NCBI GenBank assembly: GCA_045837725.1
Contig: JBEWZL010000278.1
Location: 434,001 to 498,000, forward strand
DNA length: 64,000 bases
Direction: 5' to 3'
Origin: Vermamoeba vermiformis
Lineage: Eukaryota > Tubulinea > Echinamoebida
A program made the position numbers and the translations under genes. Position 1 is the first letter of the stretch. Each line of letters starts with the position of its first letter. Under the pieces are notes generated by a model. It was given only the letters and a program-made list of their open reading frames with translations. It did not search any database and was not told the origin of the DNA. This document shows positions 47,878 to 59,000 of this stretch, piece by piece.

Positions 47878-47956
47878 TACAACTTCTTGAAAGGAAAAAA
47901 ACGAAATATAATTTTAAGTGTTACGAATCGCCACTAAAATTATCTTTCGTTTTAAG

Positions 47957-48126
47957 ACGTTCACCAGCACAACATAGAACTCAATACGCAAAATCCTTTG
48001 TTTAACGAGTCTTATTTGACTCAATTTTTGCTGGATGCTGCGATCGGTCATCTGCACTCTTTTTCTCCCAGCAACGCGCACCACCTTCATCTCGTCAATA
48101 CCTGCATTAATTCAACGTCAAAATAA
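47957..48126 (+). other. Coding-looking exon of uncertain parent
   Basis: After a TTTTAAG acceptor, one frame reads VHQHNIELNTQNPLFNES and stays open to TAA at 48124. It could be the last exon of the F-box/propeller gene, but no clean donor in that gene gives the right phase. The join remains unresolved. Confidence 0.3.
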
Positions 48127-48159
48127 GTGGCTGCCACTGCGTAAAGGTAAATAATATTG

Positions 48160-49463
48160 ATGATTGTTAAAGTTCAAATTCGCGAGCGTTTTTTAAAATT
48201 CAATTCGTCACCAGTTAAATATTGCGTTAATATTGCAATTAATATTGCGATTAATTTAGAAATCATCTTCGAGCGAGAATTTTTGCAGCCCAAAATTTCT
48301 TTCCGATCAGTTCACAATGCTCGGGATAAAGGTATGTAATTATTGTAAAATATTGATTTATTAATTCATTTTCAGCCTACGAGCCCTCGGAAAATCAGAT
48401 TAGTTCGTCTTCTGTCCGTCAACCCTCCATTAACGACCAAGAGATTGAATGGTTTGCAGAGCGGCAAATCCAATGGCGAGGCGGCAATCTTGCCTTCCGC
48501 TTGCCAGTGCGCAAAGTATTCGGCCAAGAAGTGCCCTTAGTTGACGACTGGATTTTCAACGGAAAAAAGCTCCGCACTCCTTTTTTTAATCGACACAACG
48601 TTTTGTTGGAGCTGCTGCAAGCCAACTTCACCATGTATAGGTCAATATGTTCAACGAAACCAGTGTATTCTATTCAAACCCTGGGTACTGGAAGCGGCAA
48701 AACCCGACTTCTCATGGAGTGGGTTATGCACGCCTTTGCTAACTACGACGAAGTGATTGTTCCGTTCTTGGCAAAAAATGAGGAAACATCTGCAAAGCAA
48801 TTTTTGAATGCTTTGTACTACTCATTTTATCGCCAGTATGTTATTCTGTGTCACGGCAGGGATATTGATACCAACACAAGTAAGCAGAGAAATTTGTTAC
48901 ACACCATGTCTAATGGATTGCGCCACAGAGCAAGCACAACAGAAGTTGATTTGTCAGGCCATTTTGGACAGACACAAAGGAATGGAGACAACAGCAAATA
49001 ATCAGCAAGTAATTATAAATGAAGAGGCAAAGAAGCAGCTATTCTACATTGACGAGCATGAAGTCAAACAATTTCTGGATTTATTCATCAAGCTGGCAGA
49101 TGGCAAATTCGCTGAGCCAACTGTGCTACCCTTTCCAGAAGTAGTAGTGAAGCAGAAAGTCATGCCACGGTTCATGTTGTTTCATATTGATGAATGCCAG
49201 GTATGTAAAGTTGCTCTTACACAACTTGTTAATTCAGAATCCACTAGGAATACTCAGCAAAGCAACCATCAGCCGATACAGATCTTCTTCATCAACTGTT
49301 TAAGGAAGGAGCATTAGCTTACCACTCATGTAGACGCATGGGTATTCTCAATTTTTGGTACGCTACAGGCACCCATCTTACTGGAAGTTTCGTTCCATTG
49401 CGTGACCATGCTGCTTCTTATAATCTTGTTCCTGCTTCATATCCAAAGACCAAGCAAACTTGA
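48160..49463 (+). CDS. P-loop NTPase, Crinkler/RHS-like type (tentative)
   Basis: ATG 48160 starts a short N-terminal domain (MIVKVQIRERFLKFNSSP). A central NTPase follows, with Walker A YSIQTLGTGSGKTRLLMEW and Walker B MLFHIDECQ. After the last intron come EYSAKQPSADTDLL and ILNFWYATGTHLTGSF, a sensor-like strand. A 48-nt intron (from 48880) and one of about 50 nt after HIDECQ restore a single open frame. The NTPase signature (GSGKTRxxxE, hhHIDE) resembles the ATPase cores of Crinkler/RHS-type proteins of oomycetes, fungi and amoebae. No nuclease domain is visible before the stop at 49461. Function is unknown. Confidence 0.6.
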
Positions 49464-49557
49464 GAGGTGGCAGAAGACAATAGCCAGCAGTCTAACGCTT
49501 AGTTTTGTTGCTCAAGATTTAATTCAATAATGCTTGTACAATATCCTGATAACAAAA

Positions 49558-52500
49558 TTATTTGCATTTTCGTAACTTGTGGTACTTGTGTGCCCACTCA
49601 TACGTTAGTGCCATTAACTCTTTCCAGGTATCTTTTGCCTGATTTTTAAACCCTTTAATCTTCACTAACTTTGGCCATCGCTCTCCACCGATGTATAGGC
49701 AGTGATCGAGTAGCTGATTTGCTCCATATGCTTCAGAGAAGATAAGGAAATCCAAGATATTCTCTACTGTCGTCAGATCCGCATTTGCAAGCAACACTTC
49801 GCAGCACTGCGTCAAACGAGGCAAGTCGTAACTGTGCGCCAAGCATGCAAGATCAATCAACGATTCGGTCGTGAACTTGCGGTCGTGATCCAAGTCGTCA
49901 GCGTAGATGTAGTGAATCAGATCTTGGAATGTTTCGGCCTTCTCCTCGGGTATAACGATCTCCTTCTTATGACTGATAGCGAATTAACATCAGCCTCGCA
50001 ATTAATGCACTCGTACTACACATACCTCTCAGCCATGCCCGAGTCAAACATGTGTCGGAAGTGAGGACAACGCGCGTACAAAACGATCTTGTGACAATCA
50101 ATCTTGCGCCCTTGCACGACAAATGTGACGTCGCAGTACTCTTGCAGATGATTGACATTGACTGCTTTGATCAGCGGCGAGTAGTTGAGTGGCGAGTAGC
50201 CCGAGAACAAGACAGGCGTCAACAAGAGTGCTTGTTGCCAGGTCATCTTGGCAGCACTGTCTTCTTCAGAGGACGTGGAGTCGTCGATTTGACTGATCAC
50301 ATCAATGTCGTCATCGGAGGACAACATCTCGAGCATTGATCGTCGCTTTTTCTTCTTGGCTGACGACAATTCATTTAACGCTTCGACCCACGTGATCATT
50401 TCGTTCTCGTTGGTATTGGGCGGGTTATTTGCATCATCAATCGCGTTGTTGTTGTTGTTGTTTGGTGCTTCCTGCTGTTGACCCTCCTCTTCGTCGTTCT
50501 CGCCGGGAAAGAACAGAGCCTCTTCCCACGTGATCTGCTGATTCAAGTGATGATCAATATTCTCTTGCGGGTTGTTGTTCTCGCCTTGCTGCGGCAAATG
50601 CTCCATTAATCCTTGCAACATTGCCTGCATCAAATTCAAGCGGGACTCTCGTTTGCCTGTTTCTTTTTGTCTTTCAGCTGCCGTCTTGGCGAGGCGATCC
50701 TGTTCTTGGGCCTTTTCCTGTCAAATTGTTAGTGCCTATTACGTGGGATTGATTGTAACTCACTTCCGCCAGTCTATCTACAGTGTTCTTAATTTCGACA
50801 GCCAAGTACGAGAGTTTCAGTTGATTTTTCACAAACTCTTTGAGCTGAGCAAGCAATCTCTTACGGCGCTTTTTGCCCTTGAGTGCCTCGTACAAATCTC
50901 CGCCGTAAATCTGAATCGCACGTTAGCTCAACAGTATTGTATTGTAAAAGACTTACCCACTGAACGAAGGTCAAAAACGCGTCAAACTTGATATTCTCGA
51001 TTGTGTTCTTAGACTGCTTGTAGATCTTCAACAGCTCGGGACACAAACACGCCAGTATTATTTTGTGGGCATACAACGTCTTATTCTCCACCACAAATTG
51101 AATGTCGCTGCACGTGCAATGTTAGTAGTCGAGTAGTTAATCATCACGTGAACAGTAACGTACCTGAACTTAGAATTATTTACAATAGCGAGCATATCTC
51201 TGGTGAGGATAGACGGACCTACTGTCACGTGCACTCGTTGCCGTTCACCTAGTGCAGTGTTAGTACAGAGCAGATATGACGCAATGAATGGACGTACTCG
51301 TGTCAAGTAGAGTGCATTCGCCCGTGTACTTGGTTTCTTCAAAAGTGACCCAGTATTAGTAACAGAAGACATTAGCGCCCAAATAATACATTACCTTGTG
51401 CGCCGCCTCCGTGCACAACACCACCGAACGAGAGAATCTTATTATATACAAGCACGGACACGTGATAAAATGTCGGTGGCGGGGCCCATCCTTCCACGTC
51501 ACAATAGGACCAGACAAGTGTGTCTGTGTCCAGATAATGTATGTCATTGTACGTCGCGTCCCTGTCGTCGAATGAAGTGCCACCAAAAATGTAAATTTTG
51601 TTGTTGATCGTCTGGCAGTTTGTGAGTACGTGTAACACGACATGGTTCCGACGAGGTACTTACGACAGCTGAGTGCCAAGACCGCGGTGTCGGGACGTTT
51701 CCAGACGCGCTTGGCTTCAACCACTCGTCCCTGTCCAAGTCGAGAATATGTACATCGTTGAAGTTGCCATTGGTCAGGAGAGATGTCGCGTTCGGCGCGA
51801 ATCTATCCGCTTCAAAATGACCTCCAAAAAAGAATATTTTGCGACCTAGTATCAGTTCCTTATTAGCCCCCGTGCCTGTTATGTTATTATTGCTTCACTT
51901 ACCGACAGCACTTGCACTGTGTCCGACGCGAGGTGACGGTCCTGTGCCCTTCGGAAATAAATACCGCCACGTGTGCGTCTTCGTGTTGTACTCGTAGAGG
52001 TCTCCAAAATATCGATTGGAGTGCACGAGATCACCACCAAATAAGTAAATGTTGTCGCCAACCGCCGTGAACGAAAATTGTGTTCGTGCACATGGTACAT
52101 CTCCGTGTTGTTCTGGCTTGCTCCACACCTTTTTATCTGTCCATAGCGTTAGTTAATGGACCATAGATGGCACCAGCAATATAGTTGTATTACCTAAATC
52201 TAATATATACATGTCGTTGTAATGTAACCGCGACTGGAAGTAGTTGGATCCGCCAAAGATATAAACTTTGTTTTTAATATATACAGCGCCGTGGCCTGAT
52301 CGCGGCGAAGGTCCTTGGCCTTGAAATTTGTTCGTGGCGTTCTCCCATTCTTTGGTTTCTGCGAGATTTGGTCAGAATTAATTACGAATTCCACTTTGTG
52401 ATTGTGTCCGAATCGTAATCTCTTATTGATTGAATCCAACATTAAATTTTGATAAAATGGATGGAATAATTCTTCCATCGAATTATTGTTCAAAATTTGT

Positions 52501-53030
52501 AAAGAAAAGTGTTGTCGGATCGGCCAGAAGCGCATAAACATTGCCGGCTGAAAACTTACTCAGATTAAATATTTGGACGTCGTTGTAATAAGTGCCGTCT
52601 CCATCTTCAGAACAATAGCCACCGAAGAATAAAACCAAGTGATCAGCTATTTTTGTCGCAGATCCGGCAGCACGCGCACTTGGTGGTCGACCATGAGGTT
52701 TAAATTTTAACCAGCGCACTAAATAGAAATAAAATACATTAATAAACTAATATTGCGCGACAAGGATAAAGGGCATTAGCGAAACAACAAGAAAGACTCT
52801 CGCCAGATGCGCTAATGTATTGTATTGCATAATTAATAGAGCCAAAATATATATTTGCATGCATTGATGAGTAGTTTGCACGAGGGATAATAAGCATAAA
52901 AATTTAAAATGGAAATTTAAAATTACAGATGGGCCAAACCACGCCCGAACAAAAATAAGATAATTCTAATTCGGGACCTACCAGTTTTATCTGCTTTTTT
53001 ATTTTTTGGGTCTGCCGTCAAGTTGAACAT
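49558..53030 (-). CDS. LZTR1-like Kelch-BTB-BTB protein
   Basis: The first short exon (MFNLTADPKNKKADKT) starts at 53030 and splices over an intron of about 260 nt to VRWLKFKPHGRPPSARAAGS. Kelch blades follow: HLVLFFGGYCSEDGDG, GAVYIKNKVYIFGGSNYF, DNIYLFGGDLVHSNRYFG, KIFFFGGHFEADRF, KIYIFGGTSFDDRDA and ILSFGGVVHGGG. Then come two BTB domains (DIQFVVENKTLYAHKIILAC and CDVTFVVQGRKIDCHKIVLY), separated by coiled-coil and Asn/Gln/acidic linkers, then a BACK-like end. This is the layout of LZTR1, a CUL3 adaptor controlling RAS-family GTPases. The long acidic, polyAsn linker between the BTBs is extra. Substrate is inferred from family only. Confidence 0.85.
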
Positions 53031-53353
53031 CCAGATTTCTGTCTACTTCATGCTTGATCCAAATAATTCGCTCGAAACCTTTGTACAAAATAAATATTGT
53101 CTATTGTCTACACAAGAAAGTGAATTCTCTGCTAGTAATCTCCCAAGTGCGGAAGAAGTCGCAAAAGCAGCGTTTTTTCAGGCCATTTTTTTGGCTGGCG
53201 ATTTTGGCCCGAATTTTTTTACATGACCGTTACGCGGTTATGGCATTTATACTAGAGTGTTGGAACGATACCACGAATATTTATATTACTGGGGTTTAAT
53301 CTGTGCAGGCGACAAGCGATTGTTCTTGGCAACTATATGCAAATCCTTTGTTG
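53031..53353. other. Divergent intergenic region
   Basis: 323 bp between the LZTR1-like start (minus) and the coiled-coil gene (plus). An ORF-like forward stretch at 53023-53226 has no recognised domain. An upstream exon of the coiled-coil gene could hide here, ending near an AG at 53307. Confidence 0.35.
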
Positions 53354-55911
53354 ATGTACACGAACTCGCTTCCCAACTCGCCTTACCGGCGTATTGCCCC
53401 TCCAACGTCGCCACAAACGCCCATAAATGATACATATTTAACACCAGCAAAGCCACGTACTCTATCACCCCTCACACCGAGTAAATTAAATGGAGCGGAT
53501 TTATCAGTGACGTTGTCTGAACTGCGAAACCAATTGCAAAGTAAAGAGCTGCATTACCTACAAAAAATTAAGGAATTGGAGGAGGATCTCAAATATGTCA
53601 GCGAGAAATATAACGAGCTTGTCGCAGATCCAGAACATCAGAAGTTTTTATCGGTGATCGACCAACTTCAGGTAATTAACATGCAAGTTCTCGTGCATAA
53701 ATTAAAAAATAATTATTCAAATATATGGCACGTAAACTAAAACATTTTCACGGTCAGATCAAGATCTCTCAACAACACGACGATTTAAAAATGCGTGATG
53801 ATAGAATCGATGATCTACAAAGGCTAGTCGATGACCAGGGTGCGCGAATGGAAAATTTGGAGGCTAAGTTGAAAGAACAGACGTAAGTTTCAATCAATTG
53901 ACTAAAATGATTTAATTCAAGAAATCGAGATATTAAAGATTCGATACTCATTAATCACATTCTATAGGCTGCTTGTTATTCAAAAATATGAGGAGTTCCT
54001 ATCGACATCCAAGACATACGCGAGAGCGATTACCGAAAAAGACAAAATAATAGAAAATCTTACAGAGCGATTGAACAATATTACTAAACAAAGTAAGCTC
54101 ATAAATACTTATTTTCTTGTAGTTTCGGTTATTCGGTTAGAAAAACACAAAACTTTTGAAATTTCTACGATCGGATCTATTTTAATAATATTTAAAGATT
54201 CGCAGTGATTAATCAATGGCTAATTGATGCATATTTAAATAGAGGAGGATTCGGAGAGATTAGTCCAATCCGAAATCGAACAGTTGAAGCTTCAAGTCAA
54301 AATTAAAGATAGACAGATCGAGGCAGTTAGTATGCAATATGAAGCAGCGAAGAGTGAATATGATGAATCATTGCACTATTTTGAGCAAATGACGCAGAGT
54401 TCTCAGAGCAATTTCGATACTCTCAGTAAGCGCATGAACGAGCAAATGGAAGAAATTCTGCTGAAAGACAAACAAGTTGAGGAGCTTAATGCGCGTGTCA
54501 AGCAATTACTTTCGCAAGGTACGTCATGATATTACTAATGGGCGTATTTATACTTATGATTCAATAGCGTACACGGCGAAAAATATGTACGAGGACTCTG
54601 TGCAAGCATTAAATGTTGAGCTCGCGTCCAAGTCCAAGCAACTCACGATCTTGCAAAGCCAAGTCGAAATTCTGAAAATAGAAGCTGCGCAAAAGCAATC
54701 CGAATACGAACTTGCATTGCATCAAGAACGACTCAAGTTAGACGTCAAAAAAGTCGAGAATTTGGAGCGCGAGAAGAACGAACTTAAAGAGGAAAACAAA
54801 TCACTCTACGAGAAGTTGAAAGAGCGAGAGACGCAAAGTCAGTTGTTGGCCGTGAAAATCGATTCTGTTGAGTTACAGAAGGACAACATGACCAAACAAC
54901 TCGATGGTAAGGCTTTGATACAAAAATGTACAACGTGTTAATTCTTCAACAGAGTTGCGGCGCGAGGTCAGTCAGCTGCGCGACGAGTTGAAGCAGAAAG
55001 ATGAGTTGCTGGTCGTGTACAATCAAAACAACGCGCAGTTGCAGAATGACTTGCAAGGCCTACGGCAGTCGATGACTGAAGTAAAACAGAGCCACGAGGT
55101 TGTAGTAACACCGAGGCGCGTGGTAGAGGAGGTCGTTGTCAGTGTCCCAACGCCGACTGAAGTGATGATGGATCGTCTCGTCGAGCGCCAAACTGAAGTC
55201 AACGAACAGCCTTCTACAGTCGTAGAAATAGCCTCAGAAGAGCCTCTAAGAGCATCACAGATCGAAGAACAGCAAACAGAGCTAGAATCGAGTTCTCCCG
55301 CTGAAGTGCCTGTCGTGGAATCGTCTTCTGCGGACACGTCTGTAGTTCAGTCTCCGACGGAGCCGAGCGCAGAGACAACAAAACCAACCGATGAAATTGG
55401 CGTTACTCGCGACGAAGTTAAGCAAGATCAGCCAGATCTTATCGAGGCTACCGCTACCAGCGAGCTTACGGAAAATGGCTCACGTGCTCAACACAGATCC
55501 GACGACGAAAAAGATAACTCAGAAGAGTCTGTGTCCGAGAGCGAAAGCAGCGAAGAGAGTATGAGCAGCGAGAGCGAAGAGAATCCCAAAGAATTGAGGG
55601 CAAGCAACTCTAGTTCCGTTGCAAGCAGCTCGACTGGCGCCGCATCGAAGTTCAACACGAATCCGGCCAAGGCCGAACCGAAACAGCCTCCTGTCAAGGT
55701 TCAAGCTACAATTACGAAGAACTCCTCGAGGAAAGGGCCTAGCAAGCTATGCGGAGTTTTGATACTGATTTTGTGGCTGTTAGTAAGTTCGATCGCGCTT
55801 TTTATGGTGAAACCAGAGCTTGTAAGTTCTTTCATCGATATTCCGGCGTCTTCAGAAATACTTTCAACCGTGTATAGTACCGTGTACAATTACGTTAAAT
55901 CTTACCTGTAA
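53354..55911 (+). CDS. Tail-anchored coiled-coil (golgin/giantin-like) protein
   Basis: ATG 53354 opens a Pro/Ser/Thr-rich segment (MYTNSLPNSPYRRIAPP). Long coiled coil covers most of the protein (LQKIKELEEDLKYVSEKYNE; RLKLDVKKVENLEREKNELK). A Glu/Ser/Thr-rich disordered region follows, then a basic patch (SSRKGPSKLCG) and one membrane segment (GVLILILWLLVSSIALFMV) about 40 residues from the C-terminus. The topology fits a tail-anchored tether of Golgi, ER or nuclear envelope. No GRIP or KASH motif was identified. Seven exons. An upstream exon is possible because the reading frame is open to 53303. Confidence 0.7.
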
Positions 55912-56068
55912 ATAAATTAAAGCACGCAAATCTGAACCTTTTGTTTTGGTGTATCGTTGGAGCATTAACACGGTCATTGTCAAGTCTTTTAATTAATAAC
56001 TACGTTAATCAAAACCGTTGTTTTATTAGTTCGGTTAATTGGGACAGTTATTTATTTCCCGCCGCAAG

Positions 56069-59000
56069 ATGGAAGAGACACAGGGCAAAAAGAAGCGGAA
56101 TAAAAGAGGCGGTGGCGTATACGAGCATGGGTTAATAACGGAATATGAGTCAGAACCATCTAAAGACAAAAAGAAAGAGCAAAAATTGGCAGAATCAACC
56201 TATAACGATCTACCAACGATTAATGTGCCAGGGAAAAACGAAGACGCGCCAAATTATATTGAAGATACGCAGACTGAATCAGAGCTGACGAAAATTGCAA
56301 ATACAAAAATCTGTAAGGAATTTTAATTTTTGATATATTTTTAAAAGCGGTAGAAGGCATCGTAAATTCGGTTAAAATGTCGAAATATAGAGTCCAAAAA
56401 ATCGTTCGATACTAGTTATAGCATTGCTAATTTATTATTTTGGTGCAGCACCGAGATCCACGCCCAGATCGAAAATTGATACTGAACAATTAAACAAAAT
56501 ATTGGTCAAAATGCCCAAATCTCAGCTCAAGGAGCTAATCACCGACGTTATTAATATTGACGATGAAATGATGATATTGATTAAAAAATACGCCGACGCT
56601 CAGGCGAACTTGCGCATCCAACCTTTCAAGAAAGATTGGAACAAGGATTATCAAGCGATATTGAGTGAACCCGACAGCGAGAGCAAATTCAAAAAGCTTT
56701 ATCATTTAGCCCACGATTTCGTTTACGCTGCCAATACGTTCGTGTCACTTTTGTATCTCCTCGTAATCTCGCTAACCTACGACTTAACAGGTACGCTAAA
56801 ATTATCATCTCAGAACTGGCCTTGCCTCCTGACGAAAAAACAATAGAGGTAAGCTATAAACGATAAATTACAATGCATTCTCACACGTACTTCAGTTGAT
56901 GGACATTGGAGGTATCGCAGGTGGCACGTAAGTCGAGCACTGCATCGATTATTTAAGATAATAACGTCTCGTAGTAAATTTGTGTGTCAGAATATTCTGT
57001 TCAAGTTCGTATTGGATTTTGAATTGAAGCAAGGCCTGTGGATGTACGGAGGAGACTCTAGGAACGACGAATATGTACGACGAGCGACCGCCACTCGTGG
57101 TCAATCCATACTAACGTTGCATATATTGTAGGCGATGAAGGCTGCAGCACATGAGCTGAAAGGATTGATTGGCTATTATTCTTGCAACATTCCAGGTCTC
57201 AACTTTCCGTTGATGGCGATGATCGATTACAAAGGATTCCGTGTAATTGCAATGTCCATTCTTCCGATCAACTCAAAAACAATTAAATATGGTAAGTGTA
57301 CGAAGCAGCACTGCCTAGTTAGCTAACAAGCTTAATTAGGTTCGAGTGACGCCGGAACAAATGTTCACTGCGACGTACCTGAGCTAAACGAGAAAATGGA
57401 TCGTGCTGCAACGATTTTAAACTTGAAGAAGCATGTGATTGGTGCCCGTGAAGGCAGCAACATTCGGTTGAGCAGTCCCGGTGATTTGGAAGGACATTTG
57501 GGTCTCGTAAGTTATTTCAGCACGTGAACTTCGTTGACTTAGTCAACTCATATTATGTAGGACGGGCGATTCTACTTGCTAGATTTCGCAAGGACCTTAC
57601 CACCTGAGGGCCCTGATGTTGAGTACGTCCACCATGCTTTAATGAATTTTACTAACGTTTGTAGTCCTAAATTCCGCGAGAGCCGACAGGTTTATTATAA
57701 GCTGCTACGACAAGAGGTAAGCAAATCACTATCAATCTGACTAATACGCATGATTTGCTAACTAGACTTGTAGTTTGTTCGTATTTGGCCAACGCCTTTG
57801 TGTTCCGATGCATTCACGGCCTGGCAGAAAAATGATCCCGAGAAACAAGTAAGCACACGGTACCATAATGCATTGAACCTAACGTCGTTGTAGCAAAATG
57901 ATTTGGAGATAATGAAGGCCACAAAATATTTGATGACACGTGCCATTCCTGATTTTGCGGACAAATTGGACAAACTGTTGCCTAATGAAAGTGCTAGCAG
58001 TCCGTCTTTCGTTATGAATAGGGCTGCTTTCGCTGCCGAATTTGCAAAGATTCACAAGCAGTTTGATTTCTCGCGGGATTTGGACCCGAACAAAACCGCT
58101 GCAGGAAGTAGCGCGCAGTCTTTGGAGATCAATCACACGATCGAAGAAATGCATCGACATGGTATCAACATCAGACATCTTGGGCTGCTGAGGACGTTCT
58201 CAAGGTCTAAGCCCGTCAAACGATTGCTCTTATTGGAAATGGTGGCACGCGTCATCAAAGACGTTCTGAGGTCTCAAATGAGAAACATTATGCGAGAGGT
58301 TCGAGTGTTGTCAGAAGAACCGTTCAAGCAGATTGTATTGAAGACGTTCAACTACACTCTTGGCCGCGATCCCCAATCAGCGAAGTTTTGGGCAATCGTG
58401 AAAAATCGACTGGTTCGCAAATTCAAGAAAGCCCTGGCAGACAACGAGCTTAATGTAAGTTAAAGTCTTGTTATTGATAATACTAACACCCATAGACCGA
58501 TTTGCACGATTCGATCAACATGTTCTCGCTATTTTCGCGATTGCAAGAGCTCGTTGGAGTAGAGCTTACGTCAGAAGCGAAGCAAGAGTTGCGCGATTTC
58601 CCTGATAGCTTTGAGTTCGTAAGCTCTGACGTGCTCGAAGTCTATGCCAAGGTCAAGCACTTGAACATTATCGATTATGCCGGTATGTTGTATTACGTTC
58701 CATATAAGTATTACGTGCTAATTATAATCACAGAGGGCATGGCTCTGTCTTTTATGGCTAAGAAAACTGACGGCAAAAGAGAGCGACTACGCTTGCTGAA
58801 ACTCAGTTCACAGAAGTTCGAAAGTGCTTTGCGTGCTCTTCCCGACAGCTTCATGACGCTGTATCAATGGGGTTGCGTGCTCGTAGAAGAAGCCAATATG
58901 AACGTTGCAGCGAAGGCTCAGCAGAGCTTGGAGAAGGCCTGCGAAAAGTTCCGTGAGGCCATTATTATCAACCCGAAATTTCAGGAATGTCAACTGCGGC

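Noticed and set aside
50572-50991. 139-codon plus-strand frame
   Set aside because: Antisense to well-supported exons of the LZTR1-like gene and without any recognisable domain.
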